Origin: JALOOB01 sp040766655
GTDB lineage: Bacteria; Chloroflexota; Anaerolineae; CG2-30-64-16
Direction: 5' to 3'
Assembly: GCA_040766655.1 (NCBI GenBank)
Contig: JAXGQB010000014.1
Span: 124,001 to 188,000 of the forward strand
Length of the DNA: 64,000 nt
This document shows, piece by piece, positions 41,211 to 49,904 of this stretch. Within the stretch, counting starts at the first letter, position 1. Every line of letters starts with the position of its first letter. The notes beneath the pieces are model-generated. The model was not told the DNA's origin. It did not search any database and was given only the letters and a program-made list of their open reading frames with translations. The position numbers and the translations under genes are program-made.

Positions 41211-42182
41211 ATGATCAAACGGGGATGGATTGCACTGTTCGCGGCCATCATCGCCTTCACAGCGGCCTCGGTCGTGGGTCCGTGCGCTCCGGTGCACGCG
41301 CAGTCTGCCGCTCCGGAAATCGCCCAGGCCGAGCTCAGGCTCTGGCCCGAATACGATGATCCGGGACTGCTCGTGATCTTCTCTGGCGCCTTCGCCGAGG
41401 GAACGCCGACCCCGGTGCAGGTGGCGCTCCCCATCGCGCCCGGGGCCCGCAACATTCAGGCGACCTTCATGGATGAGTCCGGCACGCTCATCAATCGACT
41501 TTTCGAAGTCGAGGACAATGTTCTCACCTACGAAGTGCCGTCGGCCACGTTCCATATCGAGTATTATGTTGACCGCGCACCCTCCGCGGCGCAGCGCAAC
41601 ATCGAGTTCACCTTCGACGCGCCTTACGCCATAGACGCGCTCCAGATTTCGATCCAACAGCCCGCGCGAGCCACCGACTTCTCGGTGCAACCCGCGGCAG
41701 ATGGCTCTGAGCCGCGCGCCGACGGACTCACCTATCACACGCTCATCCGGAGCAATGTGGCAGCCGGCCAGGAGCTCGGGTTGAGCATTCGCTATACGAA
41801 GACAGATTCCGCCCTGTCCGCGCCGCAATTGGCGGTCACGACAACCGAGGGCCCCGCGCCAGACACCACTGCGGCGACTACTCTCGCGACTACGAAGACA
41901 AACCTGCTTCCCTGGCTCCTCATCGGGCTCGGTGTGGCGCTACTGGCGGGCATCGGGGCCTATTGGTTCCTTTCCCAGCGCCGGCAGAAGCCGGCGGGCC
42001 GGGCTGCGCCTGCCCGATCCAGGGCCGGAACTCGGGCTCCCGAAGCGCGCGGCGGCGCCGGCGCTTCCCGGCCGTCCAGCAGCGCGGCCACAGCCGCAGC
42101 GGCCTTCTGCACCCAGTGCGGCGCCCCGCTGCATGCGTCAGATCGCTTCTGCCCTCAATGTGGGACGCGCAGGCGGGCGTGA
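41211..42182 (+). CDS. exported membrane-anchored protein with C-terminal zinc ribbon
   Basis: A 323-aa protein. Signal peptide (MIKRGWIALFAAIIAFTAAS..., cleaved near VHA), a beta-rich domain of about 200 residues outside the membrane, a transmembrane segment (LLPWLLIGLGVALLAGIGAY) and a cytoplasmic tail rich in Ala, Arg and Pro. The tail ends with a zinc ribbon, CTQCGAPLHASDRFCPQCG. It lies 59 nt before ccmH and may work with cytochrome c maturation, but no known Ccm protein has this layout. GGAG 10 nt before the ATG. Confidence 0.75.
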   Translation: MIKRGWIALFAAIIAFTAASVVGPCAPVHAQSAAPEIAQAELRLWPEYDDPGLLVIFSGAFAEGTPTPVQVALPIAPGARNIQATFMDESGTLINRLFEVEDNVLTYEVPSATFHIEYYVDRAPSAAQRNIEFTFDAPYAIDALQISIQQPARATDFSVQPAADGSEPRADGLTYHTLIRSNVAAGQELGLSIRYTKTDSALSAPQLAVTTTEGPAPDTTAATTLATTKTNLLPWLLIGLGVALLAGIGAYWFLSQRRQKPAGRAAPARSRAGTRAPEARGGAGASRPSSSAATAAAAFCTQCGAPLHASDRFCPQCGTRRRA

Positions 42183-42241
42183 GCCGGCGCGGGCCCCTTT
42201 TGGGCCCTCGCACACAGACTCGTGTATTCAGGAGAGGCGCA

Positions 42242-42739
42242 ATGCGCAATTGGCTTGTCACTGCAGCGGCGATAGCGATGGTCCTGGTGTTGTCCGTGCC
42301 AGCGCTGGCCCAGACACCCACCCCGAACGAGATCAACGCGGTCGCGCGCGAGTTGTGGTGCCCGCTCTGCAACGGCGTCAGGCTCGATAACTGCGAGTTG
42401 CAGGCGTGCATACAGATGAAAGAAGTGATCGCGCAGAAACTGGAAGCGGGCGAAAGCACGGAACAGATCAAGGCCTACTTTGTCACGCAGTATGGCGACA
42501 TCGTGCTGGGTCAGCCCTCCCGCGAGGGCTTCAATCTGATCGTCTGGTTGTTCCCGGTTCTGGCCGCCGTAGTCGGTCTTGGCTGGGTCGCCTACCTCGT
42601 CCTGTCCTGGCGCAAACGCCAGGAGCAGACAGGGACCGCGGTTCAAGCATCGCCCCCCGCGAACGCGCTGCGACGACCGGGCGAGGAGCCCGATGACTAT
42701 ATGAAACGCGTGGAACGCGAGCTGCGCGAGACTGAATGA
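42242..42739 (+). CDS. ccmH: cytochrome c maturation thiol reductase CcmH
   Basis: A 165-aa exported, membrane-anchored protein. Signal peptide (MRNWLVTAAAIAMVLVLSVP), the CcmH domain with Cys40 and Cys43 in LWCPLCNGVRL, and a C-terminal helix near residue 105 with a charged tail. It would reduce the CXXCH motif of apocytochrome c before heme attachment. AGGAGAGG precedes the ATG. Its TGA overlaps the start of ccmG (ATGA), indicating tight coupling. Confidence 0.9.
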   Translation: MRNWLVTAAAIAMVLVLSVPALAQTPTPNEINAVARELWCPLCNGVRLDNCELQACIQMKEVIAQKLEAGESTEQIKAYFVTQYGDIVLGQPSREGFNLIVWLFPVLAAVVGLGWVAYLVLSWRKRQEQTGTAVQASPPANALRRPGEEPDDYMKRVERELRETE

Positions 42740-43335
42740 CGGAGAACTCACACGTGTCCATCAACAACGATCGAGACGCCGGCAGTCAACCCAGCGGCAG
42801 AAGGCTGCCCGCATTCGCCATCGTCCTCGGCCTTGGCGTGCTCTTCCTGGGCGGCCTGCTGATCCTCATGTTGATCAAGCCGCCGCAGAAAGCGCTCTGT
42901 GACGAGGCTGCACCCGACCTCTCGCTGACCCTCTTCCCCGAGTACACGGGCGGCTGGACCGGCGAGACGATTAGCCTGTCTGAACTGCGCGGCAAGGGCG
43001 TGGTCCTCAACTTCTGGGCGAGCTGGTGCAAGCCGTGCGAAGATGAGGCTGCCGCGCTCGAAGCTGCCTGGCGTAAGTACAAGGACCAGGGCATCGTCTT
43101 CATCGGCGTGGACTACCTGGACCAGGATCCCGCTGCCAAGCGTTACCTGGAGAAATTCGACATCACCTTCCCCAACGGGCCGGATCTCGCCAGCAAGATA
43201 TCCAAGCGCTACGCTATTCGTGGCGTGCCCGAGACCTTCTTCATCGATCCGCAAGGAACCATCGTCGGGTGCCGCAAGACCGGCCCCCTCGGCGATGCGG
43301 AACTCGAACAGCGGATCGCTGAGATCATGCCTTGA
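42736..43335 (+). CDS. ccmG: thiol-disulfide oxidoreductase CcmG/TlpA-like
   Basis: A 199-aa protein with an N-terminal membrane anchor (residues 25-47) and a thioredoxin-fold domain outside the membrane. Active site WASWCKPC with Cys98 and Cys101; GVPETFFIDPQG is the cis-Pro loop. It transfers electrons to CcmH or apocytochrome c. Cys55 just after the anchor is extra. Lies between ccmH and ccmF. Confidence 0.92.
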   Translation: MTENSHVSINNDRDAGSQPSGRRLPAFAIVLGLGVLFLGGLLILMLIKPPQKALCDEAAPDLSLTLFPEYTGGWTGETISLSELRGKGVVLNFWASWCKPCEDEAAALEAAWRKYKDQGIVFIGVDYLDQDPAAKRYLEKFDITFPNGPDLASKISKRYAIRGVPETFFIDPQGTIVGCRKTGPLGDAELEQRIAEIMP

Positions 43336-43356
43336 CGGGCATCCGGAGATTCCTCC

Positions 43357-45405
43357 ATGACTGACCTGGGATACATCGCCATTCTGCTGGCATTCCTGCT
43401 CTGCATCTACGGCATCGCAGTCTCGGTGCTGGGCGCAACGCGCGGCCGCTCCGAGCTGGTCGCCAGTGGCCGCAACAGCGTGTACGTCATCGGCGGGCTC
43501 GTCGCCATCGCCGCCGCGCTGATGTGGCGGGCGCTGCTCACGAACGAATTCAACAACGAGTTTGTAGCGACGCACAGCGAGCGGGCCCTGCCATCCATCT
43601 ACAAGATCTCGGCGCTTTGGGGCGGACAGGCGGGCTCCCTGCTCTTCTGGACCTTCCTGGCCTGCATCATGGCCGCCTCTGCCACCTGGTTCTTCCGGAA
43701 GGAACAGGCGAGCCTCAAGCCGTGGGTGAACGCGGTCCTGCTGCTCTACATCGGGTTCTTCATCAGCCTGCTGCTGTTCGCCGAGAACCCGTTCAACCGA
43801 CTGTGGCTCACCGGGTCCGGTGCGATCGCCACCGGCGTCTTTCAGCCTGCCGGCGCCACGGCGCTGGTTCCTGCGGACGGCCAGGGGCTCAACCCTCAGC
43901 TTCAGAACTACTGGATGATGATCCATCCGGTGGCTCTCTACCTGGGCTTTGTCGGCATGACCGTCCCGTTCGCCTTCGCAGTGGCCGCGCTCATCACCGG
44001 TCAGCTTGGTAACACCTGGATCAAGCTGATCCGCCGCTGGGCGCTGGCCCCCTGGGCCTTCCTGACCGTCGGCATCCTGCTGGGCTCCCAATGGGCCTAC
44101 CTGGAGCTGGGTTGGGGCGGCTACTGGGCGTGGGATCCCGTCGAGAACGCCTCCTTCCTGCCGTGGCTGACCGCCACAGCGTTCGTCCACAGCATCATGA
44201 TCCAGGAACGACGCGGCATGCTGAAGGTCTGGAACATGGTGCTGATCGCCTTGACCTGGGAACTGACCCTCATCGGCACGTTCCTGACCCGTTCCGGGGT
44301 CGTGCAGTCAGTCCATTCCTTCGCGCTGTCTGCCGTCGGGCCGATGTTCGCCGGCTTCATCATCGTCACATCGCTGGCCTTCCTCGGGCTGATGGTGTGG
44401 CGGCTGCCCAAGCTGAAAAGCGAGAACACCCTGGACGCGGTCATGTCACGCGAGACCAGCTTCCTGACCCAAAACGTGATCTTCATCCTGATCATGGCCG
44501 CGACGTTCCTGGGCACGATCTTCCCCTCCATCTCCGAGTTGGTGATGGGAGACAAGATCTCGCTGAACGCGCCCTATTTCATGCGCGTCAACGGCCCCAT
44601 CTTCGTCGCGCTGTTGCTCCTGATGGGGATCGCGCCGCTGCTGGCCTGGCGCCGCTCGGGGCCTGAGACCCTCCGGCGCAACTTCCTGTTGCCGGTCATC
44701 GCCGGGCTGCTGTCGATTCCGTTGATGTTCGCCCTGGGCAACCGGAGCTTCGCCGGCTTCGTGGGCATCGCAACGCTGACCTTCGTGTTTGCCGGCATCG
44801 TCCAGGAATACGTGCGCGGCGTGCGCGCCCGCATGACCGCCACCCACGAGCCGCTGCCGGTCGCGCTGGTCAACCTGGTGCGGCGCAACGGACGGCGCTA
44901 TGGCGGCTACATCGTCCACATCGGCGTGCTGCTGATTGCCCTCGGCATCATCGGCAACGAGTTCTACCAGTCAGAGGGCGAGGCGAACCTGCGCGCCGGC
45001 GAGTCGATCACGGTCAGCAACTACACCCTGACCTACACGCAGCTCGACGCGGTCGATGGGCCGAATTACACGGAGTTCACGTCCCCCATGCTGCTCAGCC
45101 GCGGCGGACGCGACCTCGGCGTGATCACGCCGAAGAAGCACATCTACTTCAAGAACCAGGAGCAGCCCATGTCGGAAGTCGGCCTGCGCCCTGGCTTGCT
45201 TGAGGACGTCTATGTGGTGCTCGCAGGATGGGAGGGAGGCGGTCAGACGGCATCGTTCAAGGTGTTCGTCAACCCGCTGATGTCCTGGATGTGGATCGGC
45301 GGCATCGTGATGATGCTGGGCGTTCTGGTCTCGGCCTGGCCGCGGCGTACTGCGGTCACTGCGGATGCAACGCGCCGCGTGCCCGGGGGCGCGCAGCCCA
45401 TCTGA
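43357..45405 (+). CDS. ccmF: heme lyase CcmF
   Basis: A 682-aa membrane protein with about 15 helices. It contains the tryptophan-rich WWD motif (WGGYWAWDPVENASF, near residue 253), which binds heme in an exported loop, plus conserved His residues such as SVHSFA. It joins heme from CcmE to apocytochrome c together with CcmH. No ccmABCDE genes are visible here, so other parts of the system lie elsewhere in the genome or differ. Confidence 0.94.
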   Translation: MTDLGYIAILLAFLLCIYGIAVSVLGATRGRSELVASGRNSVYVIGGLVAIAAALMWRALLTNEFNNEFVATHSERALPSIYKISALWGGQAGSLLFWTFLACIMAASATWFFRKEQASLKPWVNAVLLLYIGFFISLLLFAENPFNRLWLTGSGAIATGVFQPAGATALVPADGQGLNPQLQNYWMMIHPVALYLGFVGMTVPFAFAVAALITGQLGNTWIKLIRRWALAPWAFLTVGILLGSQWAYLELGWGGYWAWDPVENASFLPWLTATAFVHSIMIQERRGMLKVWNMVLIALTWELTLIGTFLTRSGVVQSVHSFALSAVGPMFAGFIIVTSLAFLGLMVWRLPKLKSENTLDAVMSRETSFLTQNVIFILIMAATFLGTIFPSISELVMGDKISLNAPYFMRVNGPIFVALLLLMGIAPLLAWRRSGPETLRRNFLLPVIAGLLSIPLMFALGNRSFAGFVGIATLTFVFAGIVQEYVRGVRARMTATHEPLPVALVNLVRRNGRRYGGYIVHIGVLLIALGIIGNEFYQSEGEANLRAGESITVSNYTLTYTQLDAVDGPNYTEFTSPMLLSRGGRDLGVITPKKHIYFKNQEQPMSEVGLRPGLLEDVYVVLAGWEGGGQTASFKVFVNPLMSWMWIGGIVMMLGVLVSAWPRRTAVTADATRRVPGGAQPI

Positions 45406-45445
45406 GGGCTGAACCTGGCGGCGCACCGGTTGGTTCGACAAGGCC

Positions 45446-45464
45446 GCCGCCCGACTGGGGCGGC
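45446..45464 (+). terminator. weak terminator-like hairpin after ccmF
   Basis: GCCGCCC (45446-45452) pairs with GGGCGGC (45458-45464) and is followed by AGCCTTTCAATTT. Confidence 0.4.
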
Positions 45465-45498
45465 AGCCTTTCAATTTCGATGAGTTTGGGACTACTGC

Positions 45499-46095
45499 AT
45501 GGATCCGATTCTCTTCATTGTGTTGTCCATCGTCCTGATCGGCGTGGCGTTCTACGTGATTGCGCTGCCGATTCTGGGGCAGGCCCGGCAGCTTCCCGGC
45601 GGGGAGGTCACGAGCAGTTCCGAGCAGGAACGGCTTGACGAGTTGGTGGCCCAGCGTGAGGCCGCGTTTCAGGCGCTGCGCGAGCTCAACTTCGACCATC
45701 GGGTCGGCAAGGTCACGGACGACGACTTTGCGGCGTTCGAAGTGGGCCTCAAGCAGGCCGCGGCCGATGCGCTGCGGGCGCTGGACGAGTGGGAGGCCGA
45801 GGCCGATGACGCGCTGGACGACGTGCTCGAACAGGCTGTCTCGACGCGGCGGCAGGCGCTGGCGACTCAGCAGAGTCATGGACAAGGGGGCCGCGCCTGC
45901 GCCGCATGCGGGCGCCCCGCCCTTGCCGGGGATCGGTTCTGTGGCGGATGTGGAGCAGCCCTGGACGCTTCCCCTGCCGCCGTCGAGCGAGCCCCGCACT
46001 GCCCGCACTGCGGCCAGGAGCTGGCAGAGGGCGACCGGTTCTGCGCGGGCTGCGGGCAGGGCGTTGCAGCCGGCATGGCTGTGAAGAAACTCTGA
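45499..46095 (+). CDS. CcmI-like membrane protein with two zinc ribbons
   Basis: A 198-aa protein. N-terminal transmembrane helix (PILFIVLSIVLIGVAFYVIALPIL), then a helical segment (LDELVAQREAAFQALRELNFDHRVGKVTDDDF), which matches the first cytoplasmic part of CcmI-like proteins of this pathway. Two CxxC zinc ribbons follow (CAACGRPALAGDRFCGGCG and CPHCGQELAEGDRFCAGCG). It lies 93 nt after ccmF and echoes the zinc-ribbon tail of the 41211 gene, which suggests both serve this cluster. Confidence 0.75.
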   Translation: MDPILFIVLSIVLIGVAFYVIALPILGQARQLPGGEVTSSSEQERLDELVAQREAAFQALRELNFDHRVGKVTDDDFAAFEVGLKQAAADALRALDEWEAEADDALDDVLEQAVSTRRQALATQQSHGQGGRACAACGRPALAGDRFCGGCGAALDASPAAVERAPHCPHCGQELAEGDRFCAGCGQGVAAGMAVKKL

Positions 46096-46133
46096 CTTGA
46101 GCTGGAGGAGCGGACGTCCCGCCTCCGAAGCAC

Positions 46134-49100
46134 ATGACCCATGAAATTCAGGCACGCCTGGAACGGCTGCCCCTGCACCCGGAGGGGCAGCCGGCGCTTC
46201 AGCACCTTACGCCCCATCTTCTCTCTGCCCTCTCCGTGTCCGCCAGCCCGGACCGGGCGCTGATCAACTTCGAACGCTTCCTCGCCGCAACGCCTGACTC
46301 GGCTGGGGTGCTCGAAGCCCTCAGCGAGGATCCCCGCACGGTCGACGCGCTCGTCGCCGTGTTTGCGGGCAGCCAGTATCTGACCGAGATCCTGCTCCGC
46401 AATCCCCCGTGGGTAAGCCTCCTCTCGATGCACAGCGGCATCGCCCGGATCAAGACGGCTGCCTGCCTCGCCACCGAGACGCGCCAGGTGGTGGCGCCCT
46501 GGCGCACGGGCGCCGGTGAGAGCCACAGGGAGGCGCTGGACGCCTTGCGGCGCTTCCAGCAGCGCGAGCTGCTCCGCATCGGTGCGGCCGACCTCGCAGG
46601 CCTGGTGGAGCTCGCATCGGTGACGAGCCAGCTTTCCCTCCTGGCAGATGCCATCATCCAGGCGACTCTTGAGATCGTCGCCGTCTCTGCGAACGTGGCT
46701 GCCGCTGGGTTTGCCGTGCTGGCCATGGGCAAGCTGGGCGGAAACGAGCTCAACTACAGCTCCGATGTCGACCTGCTCTTCCTGGCCAGGGACGACGGCG
46801 AGCAGCACGCCGACGACTGCCGGCGCCTGGGCGAACGCCTGATAACGGCATTGACCGAGGCCACCGCAGCCGGATCCCTCTATCGGGTGGACATGCGCCT
46901 GCGCCCGTGGGGCCGCGTCGGCCCGCTCGTGCCGACGGTCGAGGGTTACTGGAAGTACCTGCTCGGCCACGCCCGGCTCTGGGAGAAGCAGGCATTGCTT
47001 CGCGCCCGGCCGGTGGCCGGCGACCTCCAGCTCGGGGCGCGCTTCCTGGCTCGTGCCGAGCCACTGCTCTACGGTGCGGGCGAGGAAGCGATTCGCCGCG
47101 AGGTCTACGGCATGAAGCAGCTGACCGAGGCGCACCTGCGCCAGGCAGGACGAACCTGGGGCGAGGTCAAGCTCGGCGAAGGATCCATTCGGGACGCCGA
47201 GTTCGTCGTGCAGTATCTCCAGCTGGCCCACGGCGCCGAACACCCCCAGCTGCGCACCGGCAACACCAAGGTGGCGTTGGAGCAGCTCACCGAGCTGTCT
47301 CTCCTGCCGCCGGACGAGCATCGGGTGCTCTCGGAGGGATATACCTTCCTGCGCACGGTCGAGCACTACCTGCAGATCCTGGAATACCGCCAGACGCACA
47401 CCCTTCCCACCGCCCCGTTTGAATTGCGCTACCTGGCCCAACGCCTCGGCTTCGACGGATCGGAAGCGGCCGATGAGTTCGTGGCGCGCTACGAACAACA
47501 TGCAGGGGCCGTGCGCGCGATCTACCTGCGCCACCTGTCCGGCCAGGGCCAGCCCGGGCAGCGGTCGATGCGAGGCAGGCGGCCTTCATCACACCTGCGT
47601 TACGGAGGTGCAACGATGTTGCCTGGTAACCCTGGTGCTCCCTCCCCCGAGGCGCGACAGCACATGTCCCGGCTTGCGCCCTCGTACGGCGCCACCTTCG
47701 ATCCCGTCGAGATCGAGCGGCACAGCGTCATGGCGGCGCAACTCACCCTCGAGGAGCCTGTGGCCGTGGATGCGCAGCCGCTGGACGAAGGGCGGACGCG
47801 CGTGACGGTGGTCGGATTCGACTACCTCGGCGAGCTCTCACTGATCTGTGGACTGCTGTTCGCCTCCGGGTTCAGCATCCTCGATGGTTATGTCTACACC
47901 TATGAGCCGGGCGGCCGCGCAGGCCAGGGCCAGCGCAAGATCGTCGATGTCTTCACGGTCAAGCCCGTGGGCCGCGCCCCGTGCGACGGGCCCGCGTCGT
48001 TCGGGCCCCCGTCGCACGGGCCCACGTCGTCTGACGTGTGGAGCACCTACAAGGACGTCCTGGTCCGGCTGGTGCGCTACCTCCAGGACCGGCAGCTGCG
48101 CGCCGCCCAGGGCGAGCTGGCGAAGCGCGTGGCCGCCGCGCTGGGCCACCGGCCCGAGGCTGAGCCCGCCCTGCCCCCCGTGGACATCGAGATCGACAAC
48201 GACGCCTCGGACCGCTACACCGTCCTGCAGATCAGCGCGACGGACACGCCCGGTTTTCTCTACGAGTTCACGAATGCACTTGCCCTGAGCGGAGTTCACA
48301 TCAGCCAGGTATTCGTCCTGTCGATCGGAAATCGCGTCCGGGACACGCTCTTCGTCACGGATGCGCGCGGCGGGAAGATCGTCGACGAGGAGAAGCAGCG
48401 CGAGCTCCGCGCCGCCACGGTGCTGATCAAGCACTTCACTCACCTTCTGCCGCGCTCGCCGAATCCCGAATCTGCGCTCATCCACTTTCACGAATACCTG
48501 GGCGAGTTGTTCGCCCGCCCCTCCTGGCCCGACGAGCTGGCATCGCTCGAACGGCCCGAGGTGCTCGATGCGCTGGCCCGCCTCCTGGGCGTCAGCGAGT
48601 TCCTGTGGGACGACTTCCTGCGGATGCAGTACGAGAACCTTTTCCCGATCGTGAGGGATGTGCATGAGCTGAGCGAGCCTAAGGCGCGGTTCGAGCTAGC
48701 CGCTGAATTGCAGGGCCAGATCCGGGCCGGTCCCGCGGAAGAGTGGCGTGCGTCGCTCAACCGTTTCAAGGACCGCGAGATGTTCCGCATCGACATGCGC
48801 CACATCATGGGGCAGACGGACAGCTTCGCGGCCTTCTCCGGCGAGCTGGCCGACCTCGCAGAGGTCGTGCTCGATTGCGCCGTGCAACGGGTTTGGGACG
48901 ACCTTGTCCGCGATCACGGCCTGCCCCTCGACGCCAGCGGCAACCCTGCGCGCTTCGCCCTCGCGGCCCTCGGCAAGTGCGGGGGCAGAGAGATGGGATT
49001 CGCGTCCGACATCGAGTTGATGTTCCTTTACGATGGGTCGGGCGACACGGCAGGTCCGAAATGCATCCCGGGCCCGGAGTTCTTCGAACGGCTCGTGATT

Positions 49101-49799
49101 GAGACGACCCGGAGCATCACCGCACGCCGCGCCGGCGTCTTCGAGATCGACCTGCAGTTGCGGCCGCACGGAAAGGCCGGCAGCCTGGCGGTGTCGCTTG
49201 ACTCGTTCCGGCGCTACTTTGCACCGTCCGGCGCGGCCTGGCCCTTCGAGCGGCAGGCCCTCGTCAAGCTTCGCCCCATCGCCGGAGACGCCGACCTCGG
49301 CCGCGACCTGGTCGCGCTGCGGGACGAGTTCGTCTATACGGGCGAGCCCTTCGACGTCGCCGCCATGCGGGCCATGCGCGAGCGGCAACTGCGCCACCTG
49401 GTCGAGGCCGGCCAGGTCAACGCGAAGTACAGCAAGGGCGGGCTCGTGGACCTGGAGTACGTCGTCCAGGGCCTCCAGATCGCGCACGGCAGGCGGCATC
49501 CCGCCGTGCGGGTCACCAACACTGCGCTGGCGATCGATGCGCTCGCGTCCGTGGGAGCCATCTCGCTGGAAAACGCCGCGCGCCTGCGCGAGGCGCTGCT
49601 GTTCCTGGAGCAGCTCATCAATGCGCTGCGCGTGGTGCGCGGGAACAGCAAGGATCTGGCCGTCCCGCCGGTGGACACGGAGGAGTTCGCCTTCCTCGCC
49701 CGCAGGTTCGGTTATGGCGACGATCCGGAGCGGCTCGAGGTTGCCATGAACGAGTTCATGGGAACGGTGCAGATGCTGGAAGCGCGGCTGCTCGGGTAG
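46134..49799 (+). CDS. glnE: glutamine synthetase adenylyltransferase GlnE with internal ACT-like domains
   Basis: A 1221-aa protein; ordinary GlnE has about 950. Both nucleotidyltransferase halves are present: GKLGGNELNYSSDVDLLFL (from 199) and GKCGGREMGFASDIELMFLY (from 947), each after a helical region with a similar start (ALINFERFLAATPDS and ALIHFHEYLGELFAR). Between them, residues about 553-665 and 693-775 are two ACT-like regions (RVTVVGFDYLGELSLICGL and YTVLQISATDTPGFLYEFTN), joined by a low-complexity linker. In GlnD, ACT domains sense glutamine. Here they may sense it within GlnE itself, bypassing PII; this is inference. Next gene is its substrate GlnA. Confidence 0.9.
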   Translation: MTHEIQARLERLPLHPEGQPALQHLTPHLLSALSVSASPDRALINFERFLAATPDSAGVLEALSEDPRTVDALVAVFAGSQYLTEILLRNPPWVSLLSMHSGIARIKTAACLATETRQVVAPWRTGAGESHREALDALRRFQQRELLRIGAADLAGLVELASVTSQLSLLADAIIQATLEIVAVSANVAAAGFAVLAMGKLGGNELNYSSDVDLLFLARDDGEQHADDCRRLGERLITALTEATAAGSLYRVDMRLRPWGRVGPLVPTVEGYWKYLLGHARLWEKQALLRARPVAGDLQLGARFLARAEPLLYGAGEEAIRREVYGMKQLTEAHLRQAGRTWGEVKLGEGSIRDAEFVVQYLQLAHGAEHPQLRTGNTKVALEQLTELSLLPPDEHRVLSEGYTFLRTVEHYLQILEYRQTHTLPTAPFELRYLAQRLGFDGSEAADEFVARYEQHAGAVRAIYLRHLSGQGQPGQRSMRGRRPSSHLRYGGATMLPGNPGAPSPEARQHMSRLAPSYGATFDPVEIERHSVMAAQLTLEEPVAVDAQPLDEGRTRVTVVGFDYLGELSLICGLLFASGFSILDGYVYTYEPGGRAGQGQRKIVDVFTVKPVGRAPCDGPASFGPPSHGPTSSDVWSTYKDVLVRLVRYLQDRQLRAAQGELAKRVAAALGHRPEAEPALPPVDIEIDNDASDRYTVLQISATDTPGFLYEFTNALALSGVHISQVFVLSIGNRVRDTLFVTDARGGKIVDEEKQRELRAATVLIKHFTHLLPRSPNPESALIHFHEYLGELFARPSWPDELASLERPEVLDALARLLGVSEFLWDDFLRMQYENLFPIVRDVHELSEPKARFELAAELQGQIRAGPAEEWRASLNRFKDREMFRIDMRHIMGQTDSFAAFSGELADLAEVVLDCAVQRVWDDLVRDHGLPLDASGNPARFALAALGKCGGREMGFASDIELMFLYDGSGDTAGPKCIPGPEFFERLVIETTRSITARRAGVFEIDLQLRPHGKAGSLAVSLDSFRRYFAPSGAAWPFERQALVKLRPIAGDADLGRDLVALRDEFVYTGEPFDVAAMRAMRERQLRHLVEAGQVNAKYSKGGLVDLEYVVQGLQIAHGRRHPAVRVTNTALAIDALASVGAISLENAARLREALLFLEQLINALRVVRGNSKDLAVPPVDTEEFAFLARRFGYGDDPERLEVAMNEFMGTVQMLEARLLG

Positions 49800-49813
49800 A
49801 CAGGCGCGGGGCA

Positions 49814-49837
49814 GATAGTACCCAACTGGGTACTATC
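49814..49837. promoter_or_regulatory. perfect palindrome at the glnA promoter, probable operator
   Basis: GATAGTACCCA (49814-49824), 2 nt, TGGGTACTATC (49827-49837): an 11-bp perfect inverted repeat whose right arm overlaps the weak -35 position. A nearby shorter palindrome, CGTTCGGAACG (49844-49854), sits between -35 and -10. A nitrogen regulator is a likely binder. Confidence 0.6.
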
Positions 49838-49862
49838 CGGCAGCGTTCGGAACGACTATACT
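49834..49862 (+). promoter_or_regulatory. activator-type promoter of glnA
   Basis: TATACT (49857-49862) with a poor -35, TATCCG (49834-49839), spacer 17 bp. The weak -35 under the palindrome fits an activator-dependent promoter. Start near 49869, followed by GAAAGGAG before the ATG. Confidence 0.55.
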
Positions 49863-49904
49863 GCGCCCCGTGCATTGAGCACCAACTGAAAGGAGTTCCG
49901 AACG

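Noticed and set aside
42748..44190. 480-aa minus-strand frame opposite ccmG-ccmF
   Set aside because: Shadow of ccmG and ccmF; those have clear motifs (WCKPC, WWD).
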